Shown here one piece after another: positions 26,656 through 36,607 of a stretch of DNA of 64,000 nt; within the stretch, counting starts at the first letter, position 1, and every line of letters begins with the position of its first letter. A model generated the notes under the pieces. The model made no database searches. It had not been told where the DNA came from and saw only the letters and a program-made list of their open reading frames with translations. The position numbers and the translations under genes were made by a program. Origin of the DNA: Yoonia maritima (GTDB taxonomy: Bacteria; Pseudomonadota; Alphaproteobacteria; Rhodobacterales; Rhodobacteraceae); NCBI RefSeq assembly GCF_003003285.1, contig NZ_PVTP01000009.1:62001-126000 (forward strand), read 5' to 3'.

Positions 26656-27179
26656 CGGTCTGTGCCACCCGTCGTCCCAATCAAATCGCGCGGCACGATG
26701 AAATCTACACACTCCCCCGTATGCCTTTGCACCGCTGACCAGCTTTCTGCGTCAAAGTCGATCACCGTTGTGGCGCAGGTTGGGTAGCCGCTGAAACGTG
26801 CGTGATCGGGTGCATTGGCGACCATCCCGTTGGCGAACATGCCGATGCCGGGGTTGTGCCCGATAAGAGCGACGGTTTTGACGCTTTCGCGATGGATGGT
26901 GTCCATCAGCGTGTCTGGGGCGGCGTGGTATAGCGACTTCATCAATCGTAGCTTTGGCGCGGTGGAAAGCTGTGCCATGATCAGGTCCGCTGTTTCGTGG
27001 GTGCGGGTCGCGTCCGAGCAGAGGATTTCTTCGGGTTCATAGCCGTTTTTGCGCATCCACCGGCCTATCGCCTTGGCAGATGCGATGCCGCGTGCATTCA
27101 GCACTCTTGCGTGATCATCAGAAAACGGGTCGTCCCAGCTAGATTTTGCATGGCGGATTAATATTAAACGAAGTGTCAT
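26652..27179 (-). CDS. sixA: SixA-family phosphohistidine phosphatase
   Basis: 175 residues from ATG 27177-27179 (MTLRLILIRHAKSSWDD). The RHG-type motif LIRHAKSSW at 7-15 holds the phospho-accepting histidine, and the second catalytic histidine is in LIGHNPGIGM. SixA-like histidine phosphatases remove phosphate from phosphohistidine, for example in the nitrogen phosphotransferase system. The start overlaps the stop of the ferredoxin-like gene (ATGA), so they are translationally coupled. Confidence 0.9.
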   Translation of the reverse strand: MTLRLILIRHAKSSWDDPFSDDHARVLNARGIASAKAIGRWMRKNGYEPEEILCSDATRTHETADLIMAQLSTAPKLRLMKSLYHAAPDTLMDTIHRESVKTVALIGHNPGIGMFANGMVANAPDHARFSGYPTCATTVIDFDAESWSAVQRHTGECVDFIVPRDLIGTTGGTDR

Positions 27180-27802
27180 AGGAAAGCGTCCATGTGAAAT
27201 GCGGATTGGTCGGTAACACGACGATCTTGGCCGATAGGGCAGGCGCGTCGAGCAGCGCAGCCCTGTGTCATGCAAGTTCGCCCTTCGGGGGTGGTTAAAT
27301 AGCTTTTGCAGGTCGGGACATCATAGCTGTCATTGGCAAACGCGCCAACAGGGCAAGTGGTCTGACAGGGTTTTGTTGCGCAAACTGTGCAAGGTGGGGT
27401 GGCGATGGGCATTTGTACTTGCCAAGGCACCAGCAACGCGCCGCGATAGGATACAAATAAGCCCGCTTGTTCGTGAACTAATAACCCGATCGGAGACTTC
27501 CACGCGTGCCCTGACCGCAGCGCCCAGCTGTAAAACGGATGAAACGGCGGGCCGTCAGAAGGGAATATCGCTGCGGCGCTGTTATCGATGGCAATGCGGC
27601 TAAGCACGCGTTTCGACCAACGATCCATAGGGTCGGGGTGCCCGTCGTTGTATTCACTTGATCTGATAAAGTCTGGCCAAAACGCAGGCTCATCCGGCCC
27701 AATCAGCAAGAGCGTCCCGTTAGATTGGGGTAATCCGTCGTCTGGGCTGATCGTGAACCCGCCAAGCACGCAAAGCCGCGCCTTTGATAGCGCTTGAAGC
27801 AT
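27176..27802 (-). CDS. Ferredoxin-like 4Fe-4S protein
   Basis: 208 residues from ATG 27800-27802; a TTG at 27826 would add eight residues, and the longer frame would run into argB. The C-terminal third holds CTVCATKPCQTTCPVGAF followed by further cysteines in CMTQGCAARRACPIG, enough for one 4Fe-4S cluster and perhaps a second metal site. The N-terminal part resembles uncharacterised rhodobacterial ferredoxin-like proteins. Partner and function are unknown. Confidence 0.75.
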   Translation of the reverse strand: MLQALSKARLCVLGGFTISPDDGLPQSNGTLLLIGPDEPAFWPDFIRSSEYNDGHPDPMDRWSKRVLSRIAIDNSAAAIFPSDGPPFHPFYSWALRSGHAWKSPIGLLVHEQAGLFVSYRGALLVPWQVQMPIATPPCTVCATKPCQTTCPVGAFANDSYDVPTCKSYLTTPEGRTCMTQGCAARRACPIGQDRRVTDQSAFHMDAFL

Positions 27803-27833
27803 CGCGTGATGGCGGGGATCAATCAATGGCCCG

Positions 27834-28688
27834 TTAGCGTGGTTCGCGGATAATCGAACCCGCACCATGTTCGGTGAACAGTTCCAATAGGCTCGCGTTC
27901 GGCAGGCGGCCATCAAGTATCACGACCGCACGCACGCCTTTGTCGAGTGCGTCGAGCGCGGTTTCGGTCTTGGGGATCATCCCGCCAGCGATGGTGCCGT
28001 CTGCGATCATATCGCGGACTTGGGCCGGTGAAAGCTGTGTGACGACCTCTCCGCTGCCGTCTTTGACGCCGGGTACATCGGTTAGCAAGAGAAGGCGGTC
28101 GGCCTTCAGAGCGCCTGCGATGGCCCCTGCAGCGGTGTCGCCGTTGACGTTAAAGGTTTCATTCGCGCTCATCCCAGTGGCGACAGGTGCGACGACGGGG
28201 ATAATGCCCGCGTTGAACAGATCACGCAGGACTTGGACGTTCATTTCGACAGGGCGGCCAACAAAGCCCAATTCTGGATCGTCGGCTTCGGCAACCAGCA
28301 GGTCGTCGTCTTTGCCAGATAGGCCAACAGCGCGGCCGCCTTCATCCATGATGGCCTGCACAATGCGTTTGTTCACAAGGCCCGTTAGGACCATTTCGAC
28401 GACTTCGACTGTTGCTTGATCGGTTACGCGTTTGCCGCGGACAAACTTAGATTCAATACCCAGTTTACCCAACATTTCGTTGATCATCGGCCCGCCGCCG
28501 TGCACGACAACTGGATTCATCCCGACTTGCTTCATCAGGACGATGTCACGTGCAAATTGCGCCATCGCATCTGCGTCGCCCATTGCGTTGCCGCCAAACT
28601 TAACGACCACAATCGCGCCAGAATAGCGCTGCAGATAGGGCAGGGCTTCGGACAATGTACGGGCGGTTGCGATCCAATCACGGTTCAT
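27834..28688 (-). CDS. argB: Acetylglutamate kinase
   Basis: 284 residues from ATG 28686-28688 ([20 protein letters not shown]), which has AAGGA 8 bases upstream; an upstream ATG at 28709 overlaps the engB stop and is an alternative. Kinase motifs [21 protein letters not shown] and the C-terminal [15 protein letters not shown] are present. It phosphorylates N-acetylglutamate in arginine synthesis and is often feedback-inhibited by arginine. Confidence 0.95.
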   Translation of the reverse strand: MNRDWIATARTLSEALPYLQRYSGAIVVVKFGGNAMGDADAMAQFARDIVLMKQVGMNPVVVHGGGPMINEMLGKLGIESKFVRGKRVTDQATVEVVEMVLTGLVNKRIVQAIMDEGGRAVGLSGKDDDLLVAEADDPELGFVGRPVEMNVQVLRDLFNAGIIPVVAPVATGMSANETFNVNGDTAAGAIAGALKADRLLLLTDVPGVKDGSGEVVTQLSPAQVRDMIADGTIAGGMIPKTETALDALDKGVRAVVILDGRLPNASLLELFTEHGAGSIIREPR

Positions 28689-28705
28689 GTCTTCGGTCCT
28701 TGATT

Positions 28706-29353
28706 TCATGATAGACCTGCAATGATGGCGCGAAGCGTTGGAATGCCTTCGCCTTTTTCGGATGAGGTCAGGATTAATTCAGGGAATGCCGCGGGGTGCT
28801 TTGCCAGCGCAGCACGTGTTTTTTCAAGTGACGCAGCAAGGGCATCCCCCTTGAGCTTGTCGACTTTGGTCATCACGACCTGAAACGTCACCGCAGAACG
28901 GTCGAGCAGTGACATGATTTCTTCGTCTACGGCTTTGGCACCATGGCGCGCGTCGATCAGAACAAAGACCCGACGAAGTGTTTGACGCCCGGACAGGTAG
29001 TTTTTCAGCAAACGCTGCCACTTTTCGACAACGGCAACGGGCGCATTAGCAAAGCCATAGCCAGGAAGGTCCACAACATAGATGTCGCCTGCGGTGAAGT
29101 AGTTGATTTCTTGCGTACGGCCCGGTGTGTTGGATGCACGGGCGAGGCCTTTGCGGCCTGTCAGCGCATTGATCAGAGACGATTTCCCAACGTTGGATCG
29201 ACCAGCAAAACAGATTTCTAAACGGTCAGCTGGCGGCAACCCGTCCATCGCGACAACGCCTTTGACGAATTCAGTTTCGCCCGCGAACAACAGACGACCT
29301 GTTTCCAGTTCGCTTGGTTCAGGTGTTTCAACCTCGGGGAAGCGCATTTCCAT
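28706..29353 (-). CDS. engB: Ribosome biogenesis GTPase EngB (YihA/YsxC)
   Basis: 215 residues. G1 [16 protein letters not shown]3 VDLPGYGFA and G4 TKVDKL are intact. EngB helps assemble the 50S subunit. It lies downstream of yidC on the same strand, an order common in alphaproteobacteria. A 178-base gap separates it from yidC and contains a hairpin GCCCCT/AGGGGC at 29511-29525 directly after the yidC stop. Confidence 0.95.
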   Translation of the reverse strand: MEMRFPEVETPEPSELETGRLLFAGETEFVKGVVAMDGLPPADRLEICFAGRSNVGKSSLINALTGRKGLARASNTPGRTQEINYFTAGDIYVVDLPGYGFANAPVAVVEKWQRLLKNYLSGRQTLRRVFVLIDARHGAKAVDEEIMSLLDRSAVTFQVVMTKVDKLKGDALAASLEKTRAALAKHPAAFPELILTSSEKGEGIPTLRAIIAGLS

Positions 29354-29531
29354 TTTAAAGTACCTCGACCTTGTCGTTCATCGCACCTTATCGTCGTTAA
29401 TGACGATGGCATAGGTGGCAAAATTTGTGGCCCAAACTATTAGGCCGTCATTTCATTGCTAAACCGCGAGACGCTTTGCAGCACCCCGCGGTCTAGGTCA
29501 TTGGTTGGCAGCCCCTGCGAGGGGCGTCACC

Positions 29532-31343
29532 TTATTTGTCGTCTTCGGCGGCAGTTTTCTTTTTGCGGCGCATGCTGGATTTGATGTTTCCAAACACATC
29601 CGGCTTTGCCCCGTGGCTGCGCATGATCAGATACTGCTGGGTAAAGGTGATCACGTTGTTCGCGATCCAGTACAGAACCAAGCCACTGGCAAAGTTGCCC
29701 AGCATGAACATGAATACCCATGGCATCCATGCAAAGATCATTTGCTGGGTTGGATCAGTCGGCGCTGGGTTCAGGCGCTGTTGCAGCCACATGGAAACAC
29801 CAAGGAAGATTGGTAAAATACCCAAAGACAACAATTGAAGCGGCCCAAGATCAGGCACAGCGAATGGCAGCAACCCAAACAGGTTGAAGATTGATGATGG
29901 GTCTGGTGCGCTAAGGTCATTGATCCAACCGATCCAGGCTGTGTGGCGTAGTTCGATGGTGACAAAGATCACCTTGTACAGGGAAAAGAAGATCGGAATC
30001 TGCAACAGCATTGGCAGACAGCCGGATGCTGGGCTGACCTTATTTTCTTTGTAGAGCTTCATCATGCCTTGTTGCATGGCTTGGCGGTCGTCGCCTGCTT
30101 GCTCTTTCAGTTTCTCCATCTCTGGTTGCAGTTCTTTCATCCGCGCCATCGAGACGTAGGACTTATAGGCCAAAGGCAGAACGATCGCTTTGAGGATAAC
30201 AGTGAGCGCGATGATCGCCCAACCCATGTTGCCGATCAAACCATGCAGCGTGTGCAGCAGCCAGAAGATGGGTTTGGTCAGGAAAAAGAACATGCCCCAG
30301 TCGATGCTGTCCAAGAAACCTCCAACACCTTCTTCGTCTTCATAGTGCTTGATGGTTTCCCATTCTTTTGCACCAGCAAAGAAACGGGTCGTGTTTGTAT
30401 AGGTTTGACCCGCGGCGATAGATGCGACGGGCATCACTGCCTCGGCTTGGAATAGATCGCGGCTTTCGTAGTATTTCGACGTTGACCGGAATGGTGCATC
30501 CTGTGTCGGGATCAGCGTTGTCATCCAGTAGTGGTCAGTAAATCCAACCCAGCCGGATTGGCTTGCCTCTAGGCGCTCAGCGGGCACCCCTTCTTTGGGG
30601 TCGATATCGTAATCTTGGATATCTTTATAGTCGGTTTCCTCCAGCGCGCCGTCAGTCATCCGCACCAGACCTTCATGCAAGATGAAGAATTTTTTCAGAT
30701 CGGCAGGGATGCCGTGACGACGGATCAGACCATATGGTCGCGCTGAAATCGCAGTATCTGCGTTGTTTTCGATGCTTTGCGCAAAGCTAAACATAAATTC
30801 GTCATCCACCGAAATTTCGGTGCGGAAAACTTGGCCTGCGCCATTGTCCCAAGAAATTATCACGGGTGTCTGATCGGTTAAGATGTCGCCACTTTCCAAT
30901 GTCCAAACAGTGTCAGGCGTTGGGACGTTTGCAGCTTCGATGCCCTCGGATGCAGCCCAGCCAAATGCTGTGTAATATGCCCCTGCTTCGCCTTCGGGGC
31001 GCAGCAATTGGACGATTTCAGAGTCCGGGTCGATTGTTTCATGGTATTGGGTCAGGGAAAGTTCGTCGATCCGACCACCGCGTAGTGACAGTGAACCTTC
31101 TAGGTCTGCTGTGCGGATTTGAACGCGGGGGGCCGGAGCTGTGGCCACTTCGGCTTCTGCCGGAGCGGTGGCCGTAGATGTCGTTGTAGTCGTACCCGGC
31201 AACGCTGACACATCGGCGCTAACCGTTGCCTCGGCGGCTATATCGATTGGTTGGTCCTCTGGCGGGAACAATACTGTCCATGCCATGATCACCGCAAAGC
31301 TTAGCACTGTTGCCAAGATGAGGTTTTTGTTCTGGTCGTCCAT
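29532..31343 (-). CDS. yidC: Membrane protein insertase YidC
   Basis: 603 residues: an N-terminal anchor (LILATVLSFAVIMAWTVLF), a large periplasmic beta-domain (about 70-345), then five conserved membrane segments starting KPIFWLLHTLHGLIGNMGWA and a basic tail RRKKKTAAEDDK. YidC inserts proteins such as F0c with or without SecYEG. rnpA and rpmH, its usual neighbours in many bacteria, are not upstream here. Confidence 0.96.
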   Translation of the reverse strand: MDDQNKNLILATVLSFAVIMAWTVLFPPEDQPIDIAAEATVSADVSALPGTTTTTSTATAPAEAEVATAPAPRVQIRTADLEGSLSLRGGRIDELSLTQYHETIDPDSEIVQLLRPEGEAGAYYTAFGWAASEGIEAANVPTPDTVWTLESGDILTDQTPVIISWDNGAGQVFRTEISVDDEFMFSFAQSIENNADTAISARPYGLIRRHGIPADLKKFFILHEGLVRMTDGALEETDYKDIQDYDIDPKEGVPAERLEASQSGWVGFTDHYWMTTLIPTQDAPFRSTSKYYESRDLFQAEAVMPVASIAAGQTYTNTTRFFAGAKEWETIKHYEDEEGVGGFLDSIDWGMFFFLTKPIFWLLHTLHGLIGNMGWAIIALTVILKAIVLPLAYKSYVSMARMKELQPEMEKLKEQAGDDRQAMQQGMMKLYKENKVSPASGCLPMLLQIPIFFSLYKVIFVTIELRHTAWIGWINDLSAPDPSSIFNLFGLLPFAVPDLGPLQLLSLGILPIFLGVSMWLQQRLNPAPTDPTQQMIFAWMPWVFMFMLGNFASGLVLYWIANNVITFTQQYLIMRSHGAKPDVFGNIKSSMRRKKKTAAEDDK

Positions 31344-31502
31344 TCGAAACCGCCCATTTTCCCATAAAAATCTGATGGCCGTTCAACCCCTCAGGGTCAC
31401 AAAGGTCAAGTGGTTTTCAGGAAATAGGGACGTATTGAGGCACTTGTGACCGATATAAACGGCAAACGCATCGTAGTGCTGATGTGTCGGGTCAGAGGGC
31501 GA

Positions 31503-31676
31503 TCAGTTCTGACGAGACTGGAGATAGTGCGTACGTGTCTGGTGGAATACCGCGATTAAGCGGGGGTCATTGATGGCAAGTTGTTCAACTTGCTCTGAAA
31601 AGTCGGCCTCGTTTTGGCCGTAAAAAGAGGAAGCGGCTGCCTCGTGGGGGGCGGTTAGTTTATTGGCTTGTTTCAT
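31503..31676 (-). CDS. Hypothetical 57-residue protein upstream of yidC
   Basis: A short frame on the - strand, ATG 31674-31676 to TGA 31503-31505, reading MKQANKLTAPHEAAASSFYG and ending LQSRQN. It is hydrophilic and predicted helical, with an acidic middle. Only a weak AAAGTAAG site precedes it. I do not recognise the family. If it is not real, the region 31344-31966 is gene-free. Confidence 0.45.
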   Translation of the reverse strand: MKQANKLTAPHEAAASSFYGQNEADFSEQVEQLAINDPRLIAVFHQTRTHYLQSRQN

Positions 31677-31966
31677 AACTGCTTACTTTCTGACATTTCA
31701 CGCCCTATTGTTATTCATCTAACGCGGTAAAAATGAGGCCGCAATATGGAGTATGGGTCGAATTTTATCGATCAAGGGCGGTAAATAGTGTTGGATAAAT
31801 GACTTTACGGAAGGTTATGCCGTATGACTGTTAATCTTTGCAACTATTTGAGTTGTCGAAAAACTGACTGTGTTAAAGCGGTACCACGGCAGAAACCCCT
31901 CAAGATTACGTTGCGTAAACTCGGGTGCGCTTTCTCGCTAAACGACTTGTGATTGTTTTTGCTAAC
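31677..31966. other. AT-rich gap between the small ORF and the SulP gene
   Basis: About 290 bases, clearly AT-rich, with no frame longer than a few dozen codons and no terminator-like hairpin that I can see. It presumably contains the promoter of the small - strand ORF. I see nothing else in it. Confidence 0.4.
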
Positions 31967-33706
31967 TTATTTTAAATTCCTAGTAATGCGCTCGACAGCC
32001 TCAAACTGGGACAAGTGGACGCTTCCGCCTAATTCGTGCAAAAAATGCTGTTCGCGCAAACGATCCATTACAGGGCCTTTTACCTCTGACAGGTGCAGAT
32101 ACACGCCCATTTCCAGCAGTCTTTGGTTTATCGTCTCAAGTGATTCGAGCGCGCTAAGGTCGATTTCATTGACCGCAGAGCACTGCAATATCACGTGCCG
32201 CACTTGCTGATCTCCTGCGACGCGATCTTGTACTTGATCCTCAAGATAGCGTGCGTTCGCGAAGTATAGGCTTTCGTCGACGCGTAAGGTCACGATCTCT
32301 GGGTGGGTCTGTACATCGTGACGATTGATATTTCGAAAATGTTCGGTGCCAGCGATTAGGCCGACCTCAGCGATATGTGGGCGCGATGTTTTATACAGGT
32401 GCAATAGAATAGAAAGCCCGACACCAGCAGAGACGCCGACTTCTACTCCCATGATAAGAGTAAGAAGGATCGTGGCCAGAACAGCCGCAAAGTCGGCCTT
32501 TGAATAGTTCCAAGCGCGCTTCAGTATGCTGAAATCAACGAGGCTGAGCACCGCCACGATGATTGTCGCGGCAAGCGTAGCTTTGGGTAAGAAAAAGATT
32601 AGCGGGGTTAGTGCCAATGCGGCGATGGCAAGCCCGATCGCGGTAAATGCACCGGCAGCGGGGGTTTCTGCGCCCGCGTCGAAGTTCACGACAGACCGTG
32701 AAAACCCACCCGTGAGGGGAAACCCACCGGTGAATGCCGCGCCGATATTCGCAGCGCCCAATCCGATCAATTCTTGGTCAGGGTCGATCCGCTGGCGTTT
32801 CTTTGCAGCAAGCGTTTGCGCGACAGAAATAGACTCTACAAAGCCGATTATTGAAATAAGGAAGGCAGGCAGTAGTAGCTGCCCCAGCAACATAGGCGAG
32901 AAAGATGGTAGCGTCAGCGGCGGGAGGCTTTGCGGAACGTCACCCACGATTTTGACACCTTGGTCAGCCAATCCGAACATCCACACAGATAAAGTTGTCA
33001 CCACAACAACTGCGACGGGGCCAGCCTTCACAAGTACACTGGTTAACCCTGCATTCAGCCCGATTGTTTGCAGCAACGGCTTTAGCCCTTTGCGGACCCA
33101 AAATAGGAAAGCTGTCGCGATGATGCCGATAGTCGCGGTAATGACGTTCGTTTCAGGTAAATGTTCGAAAAGTGACGATAGCAGGTCGAGCAAGTTATGC
33201 CCGTGGGCCTCAATGCCAAGAATGTGCTTGAGCTGGCTCGCTGCAATGATGATTCCAGATGCTGTGATGAACCCAGCGATGACCGGATGGGATAGGAAGT
33301 TTGCAATGAACCCTAACCGAAACAATCCCATAGCAAGCAAGATCATCCCCGAAAGTGCCGCAAGTGATAGGGCGGCGACGGCATAGCCCATGGTCCCTTG
33401 TTCTACGATGTTACTCAGCGCTGCAGCGGTCATTAGCGAAACAACCGCAACTGGTCCCACTGCCAGCGCGCGGCTTGTTCCGAAAATGGTGTATAGGATA
33501 ATGGGTGCGATTGACGCGTATAGCCCCGCCTCTGGAGGTAAGCCCGCCAGCAAGGCGTAGGCAAGCGATTGCGGTATCAGCATGATTGTCACGATCACCG
33601 CCGCGACGAGATCGTTAGAGAGTGTCGCGCGGTTATAGGCTTTGCCCCATGATAGGATGGGTAGGTAGCGTGTGATTGTGGCGTTCATACGAGGGCTCGG
33701 TTTCAT
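31967..33706 (-). CDS. SulP-family anion permease with STAS domain
   Basis: 579 residues from ATG 33704-33706, with AAAGG upstream; the longer frame would overlap the next gene. The SulP core has about twelve membrane segments, including VTIMLIPQSLAYALLAGLPP and the family motif AFTGGFPLTGGFSRSVVNF. The C-terminal STAS domain (about 450-579) includes VRHVILQCSAVNEIDLSALE. The family carries sulfate, bicarbonate and other anions. As the last gene of a sulfide-oxidation operon, sulfite, sulfate or thiosulfate is a reasonable guess for the substrate, but bicarbonate cannot be excluded. Confidence 0.88.
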   Translation of the reverse strand: MKPSPRMNATITRYLPILSWGKAYNRATLSNDLVAAVIVTIMLIPQSLAYALLAGLPPEAGLYASIAPIILYTIFGTSRALAVGPVAVVSLMTAAALSNIVEQGTMGYAVAALSLAALSGMILLAMGLFRLGFIANFLSHPVIAGFITASGIIIAASQLKHILGIEAHGHNLLDLLSSLFEHLPETNVITATIGIIATAFLFWVRKGLKPLLQTIGLNAGLTSVLVKAGPVAVVVVTTLSVWMFGLADQGVKIVGDVPQSLPPLTLPSFSPMLLGQLLLPAFLISIIGFVESISVAQTLAAKKRQRIDPDQELIGLGAANIGAAFTGGFPLTGGFSRSVVNFDAGAETPAAGAFTAIGLAIAALALTPLIFFLPKATLAATIIVAVLSLVDFSILKRAWNYSKADFAAVLATILLTLIMGVEVGVSAGVGLSILLHLYKTSRPHIAEVGLIAGTEHFRNINRHDVQTHPEIVTLRVDESLYFANARYLEDQVQDRVAGDQQVRHVILQCSAVNEIDLSALESLETINQRLLEMGVYLHLSEVKGPVMDRLREQHFLHELGGSVHLSQFEAVERITRNLK

Positions 33707-33741
33707 GCTGGTGGCCTTTGTTTTCAAAGGCAGCGTTGATA

Positions 33742-35415
33742 TTATTCGGCAGTGATTTTTTCGGGTTTCGCGAGCCATTCACGACCCTTTAGCATACCTT
33801 TCCAGTAGATCGGTGGCAGCAGCTTCTCTTTCAGGAACCATGCTGCGCGCGTGGGTTTTGTCCCGTCGATCAGGAGTTTTGGAAAGCTAGGGAGCAGGGT
33901 GCCGCCGTATCCGAATTCAGCTAGAACGATTTTCCCGCGTTCAACGGTCAATGGACACGACCCGTAGCCATTGTATTGGGCAACAGGTGCACCGCCGCGC
34001 ATGTCGGCAATCATGTTTTCAGCCACAACAGGGGCCTGCATACGTGCAGCAGCGGCTGTTTTGGCGTTCGGCGCGTTCATCACATCGCCGAGCGACCAGA
34101 TGTTGTCGTAGGTCTTGTGGCGCAGGGTTGCCTGATCGACATCGACCCAACCTGCTGCATCAGCCAGTGGCGACACCCGGATAAAATCCGGCGCTGTCTG
34201 TGGGGGAACGACATGCAACATGTCAAAACCCATCTCGACGCGCTCGATTGGGGTGTCGGGTTTGGTAACATTGAACCACGCTTTTTTTGCGGGACCATCG
34301 ACGGCAACGAGGTTGTGAAAGAAGTTCAGCGTTGCGTCGTATTTTTCGACGTATTCCATAAGTGCCGGAACATAGTCTTTGATGCCGAACAGCACGCCGC
34401 CAGCATTGTTAAAGTGGATGTCGATGTCTTTTAGAACACCACGGCGGGACCATGCGTCACCGGATAGATACATCGCCTTCTGCGGTGCACCTGCGCATTT
34501 GATCGGCATCGGGGGTTGCGTAAAGATTGCGCGGCCAGACTTCATACCGGACACTAATTCCCACGTATATGGGGCAAGGTCATAGCGATAGTTTGAGGTT
34601 ACGCCATTCTGGCCCAAGGTTTCGACCAAACCGTCGATCTTGTTCCAGTCAAGTTTGAGGCCGGGTGTCACGATCAACCGATCATATTTCACGACCCGGC
34701 ATCCATCAAGAATGACGGCATTATTCTCAGGTTCGAACGCGGCGACTGCTGCTTTGATCCAGTGAACGCCGCGCGGGATCAAGGACCCCATCGTACGCGC
34801 CGTTTCTTGGGGTTCAAAGATACCGCCGCCGACCATCGTCCAGCCGGGCTGGTAATAGTGGACATCAGCGGGATCGATAATTGCGATCTCGAGTTCTGGT
34901 TTGCGTGCCTTTAGGCTAGCCGCAACTGCGATCCCACCAGCGCCTGCGCCGACAATCACCACCTCATAGCTTGCGTCACCCGTATCGGTCGGGGTTTTGC
35001 CGCCATTCGCAATGCGGCGAACAACGCCGCCCATGTCATAGCCAGCTGCTTTGGTTGCAGCCAGAATGTCGGCGACGCTAAGTGCGCTGGCTTGCGATAG
35101 CGACCACAGCGTGGCCGACCGTGTGCCAGTGCGGCAATAGGCAAGCACTGGACCGGGAAGGGTGTCCAGTGCATTGCCAAATGCGACAGCATCATCGTCG
35201 CTAACTTTGCCAGCGACGATGGGTTGGTATACTGCCTCTAAGCCGAACTCTTTGGCGGCATTGGCGATTTCTTGGAACGTTGGCTGATCCGCACCCTCAC
35301 CGTCAGGACGGTTGCAGATGATGGCTTTAAAGCCGGCGTCCTTAATAACCTGCATGTCATCAGGCATGATTTGGGGACTCGCAGACACGCCTGCGGCAAG
35401 GGTGTTCAGTTCCAA
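33742..35415 (-). CDS. DUF442 (TIGR01244) - sulfide:quinone oxidoreductase fusion
   Basis: 557 residues in two parts. Residues 1-110 form a DUF442/TIGR01244 phosphatase-like or sulfur-transfer domain with the loop AYCRTGTRS (C94). Residues 150-557 form a flavoprotein with FAD motif VVIVGAGAGGIAVAASL and two cysteines in contexts IKCAGAPQKAMYL and GYGSCPLT, closely matching mitochondrial type II SQR. It should oxidise sulfide to a persulfide at the membrane and reduce quinone; the fused domain may receive the sulfane sulfur. AGGAG precedes the ATG, 15 bases after the dioxygenase gene. Confidence 0.87.
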   Translation of the reverse strand: MELNTLAAGVSASPQIMPDDMQVIKDAGFKAIICNRPDGEGADQPTFQEIANAAKEFGLEAVYQPIVAGKVSDDDAVAFGNALDTLPGPVLAYCRTGTRSATLWSLSQASALSVADILAATKAAGYDMGGVVRRIANGGKTPTDTGDASYEVVIVGAGAGGIAVAASLKARKPELEIAIIDPADVHYYQPGWTMVGGGIFEPQETARTMGSLIPRGVHWIKAAVAAFEPENNAVILDGCRVVKYDRLIVTPGLKLDWNKIDGLVETLGQNGVTSNYRYDLAPYTWELVSGMKSGRAIFTQPPMPIKCAGAPQKAMYLSGDAWSRRGVLKDIDIHFNNAGGVLFGIKDYVPALMEYVEKYDATLNFFHNLVAVDGPAKKAWFNVTKPDTPIERVEMGFDMLHVVPPQTAPDFIRVSPLADAAGWVDVDQATLRHKTYDNIWSLGDVMNAPNAKTAAAARMQAPVVAENMIADMRGGAPVAQYNGYGSCPLTVERGKIVLAEFGYGGTLLPSFPKLLIDGTKPTRAAWFLKEKLLPPIYWKGMLKGREWLAKPEKITAE

Positions 35416-35430
35416 TGTTCTTCTCCTAGA

Positions 35431-36312
35431 TCAAAGACCGTTTACAGGTACTTTCAGCATTGGGTTGCCGTCTTTGTCTTTTGGGACAGCACCTGCGCGC
35501 ATGTTTACCTGAAGCGACGGAATGATCAGTTTCGGCATATCTAGTGTCGCATCACGTTCCGTGCGGAACTTGATAAAGTCTTCGCGGCTTTTGCCTGCGC
35601 CGACGTGGATGTTGTGCGCCTTTTCTTCGCCAACAGTGGTTTCCCACTGAATGTCGCGGCCATTGGGGCCGTAGTCGTGGCACATGAACAAACGCATGTC
35701 GTCAGGTAGCGTCAGTACCTTTTGGATGCTGTCATAGAGGGTGCCAGCGTCCCCGCCGGGGAAGTCAGCACGGGCAGATCCGCCGTCTGGCATGAACAAT
35801 GTGTCACCAACAAAGGCAGCGTCACCAACAACATGAACCATGCATGCGGGCGTGTGTCCGGGCGTATAGATTGCAAAGACTTCCATGTTGCCGATCTTGT
35901 AGGTGTCGCCGTCTTCGAACAGCGCATCAAACTGCGATCCGTCACGCTGGAATTCGGTGCCTTCGTTAAAGACTTTGCCGAATGTGTCTTGCACGACCAT
36001 GATCTTTGATCCGACGCCGATCTTACCACCCAGTTTTTGCTGGATATAAGGCGCAGCGGACAGGTGGTCTGCATGCACGTGGGTCTCGATGATCCAGTCC
36101 AACGTCAGGCCTCGGTCCTGCACTTCTTTGATCAGCCGATCTGCGTGGTCATAGGTGATCCGGCCAGCGGCATAGTCGATGTCCATCACGCTATCGATGA
36201 TCGCGCAATGGTCACTGGTTGGGTCTTTGACGATATAGCTAATCGTATTTGTAGCCTCATCAAAATGGGCGGATACGTCAGGGGTGACGTTCATATCAAC
36301 TGGATAAGTCAT
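35431..36312 (-). CDS. MBL-fold persulfide dioxygenase (ETHE1/Blh-like)
   Basis: 293 residues with a strong AAAGGAG site. The metallo-beta-lactamase motif IETHVHADHLSAAPY gives the HxHxDH ligands, followed by YTPGHTPACMVH and FMCHDYGPNGRDIQWETTVG. The segment SARADFPGGDAGTLYDSI matches the substrate loop of ETHE1-like enzymes. These non-haem iron enzymes oxidise glutathione persulfide to sulfite, the step after SQR. Its place beside the SQR fusion supports this role. Confidence 0.9.
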   Translation of the reverse strand: MTYPVDMNVTPDVSAHFDEATNTISYIVKDPTSDHCAIIDSVMDIDYAAGRITYDHADRLIKEVQDRGLTLDWIIETHVHADHLSAAPYIQQKLGGKIGVGSKIMVVQDTFGKVFNEGTEFQRDGSQFDALFEDGDTYKIGNMEVFAIYTPGHTPACMVHVVGDAAFVGDTLFMPDGGSARADFPGGDAGTLYDSIQKVLTLPDDMRLFMCHDYGPNGRDIQWETTVGEEKAHNIHVGAGKSREDFIKFRTERDATLDMPKLIIPSLQVNMRAGAVPKDKDGNPMLKVPVNGL

Positions 36313-36338
36313 GTGTGGTCTCCTTTGATTCAGGGAGG

Positions 36339-36551
36339 TTAGGCCTGACAGGTACGCAGGCCAAAAATGCTATAAAGTGGGCAAAATCGGATGGCCGAAG
36401 TGGCCAGTAAGACGATACCAACAACCACCGAAATCGTGGTCACAGTGGTATTGGTAAAAAGAGCGAAATTCGTCACGAAAGGCGCAGCAAGCAAGACAGC
36501 GCCAATCACAAGGCGAACAAGGCGGTCGCGTGTTCCAACATTTACGGTCAT
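36339..36551 (-). CDS. DUF2892 inner-membrane protein
   Basis: 70 residues with two membrane segments (RLVIGAVLLAAPFVT and ISVVVGIVLLATSAIRF) and the tail motif CPLYSIFGLRTC. DUF2892 proteins, sometimes fused to rhodanese domains as in YgaP, commonly accompany sulfide and persulfide genes. It heads the - strand operon. The two cysteines might handle sulfane sulfur, but this is an inference. Confidence 0.88.
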   Translation of the reverse strand: MTVNVGTRDRLVRLVIGAVLLAAPFVTNFALFTNTTVTTISVVVGIVLLATSAIRFCPLYSIFGLRTCQA

Positions 36552-36607
36552 TTTCTTGGCTCCGTGTTAGGTTCATGATCCTTCTACATCGGGAGCCCGT
36601 TAGATTC

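Noticed and set aside
32526-33386. 286-residue + strand frame inside the SulP gene
   Set aside because: Antisense shadow of a membrane protein gene; serine/alanine/proline-rich translation without any family signature.
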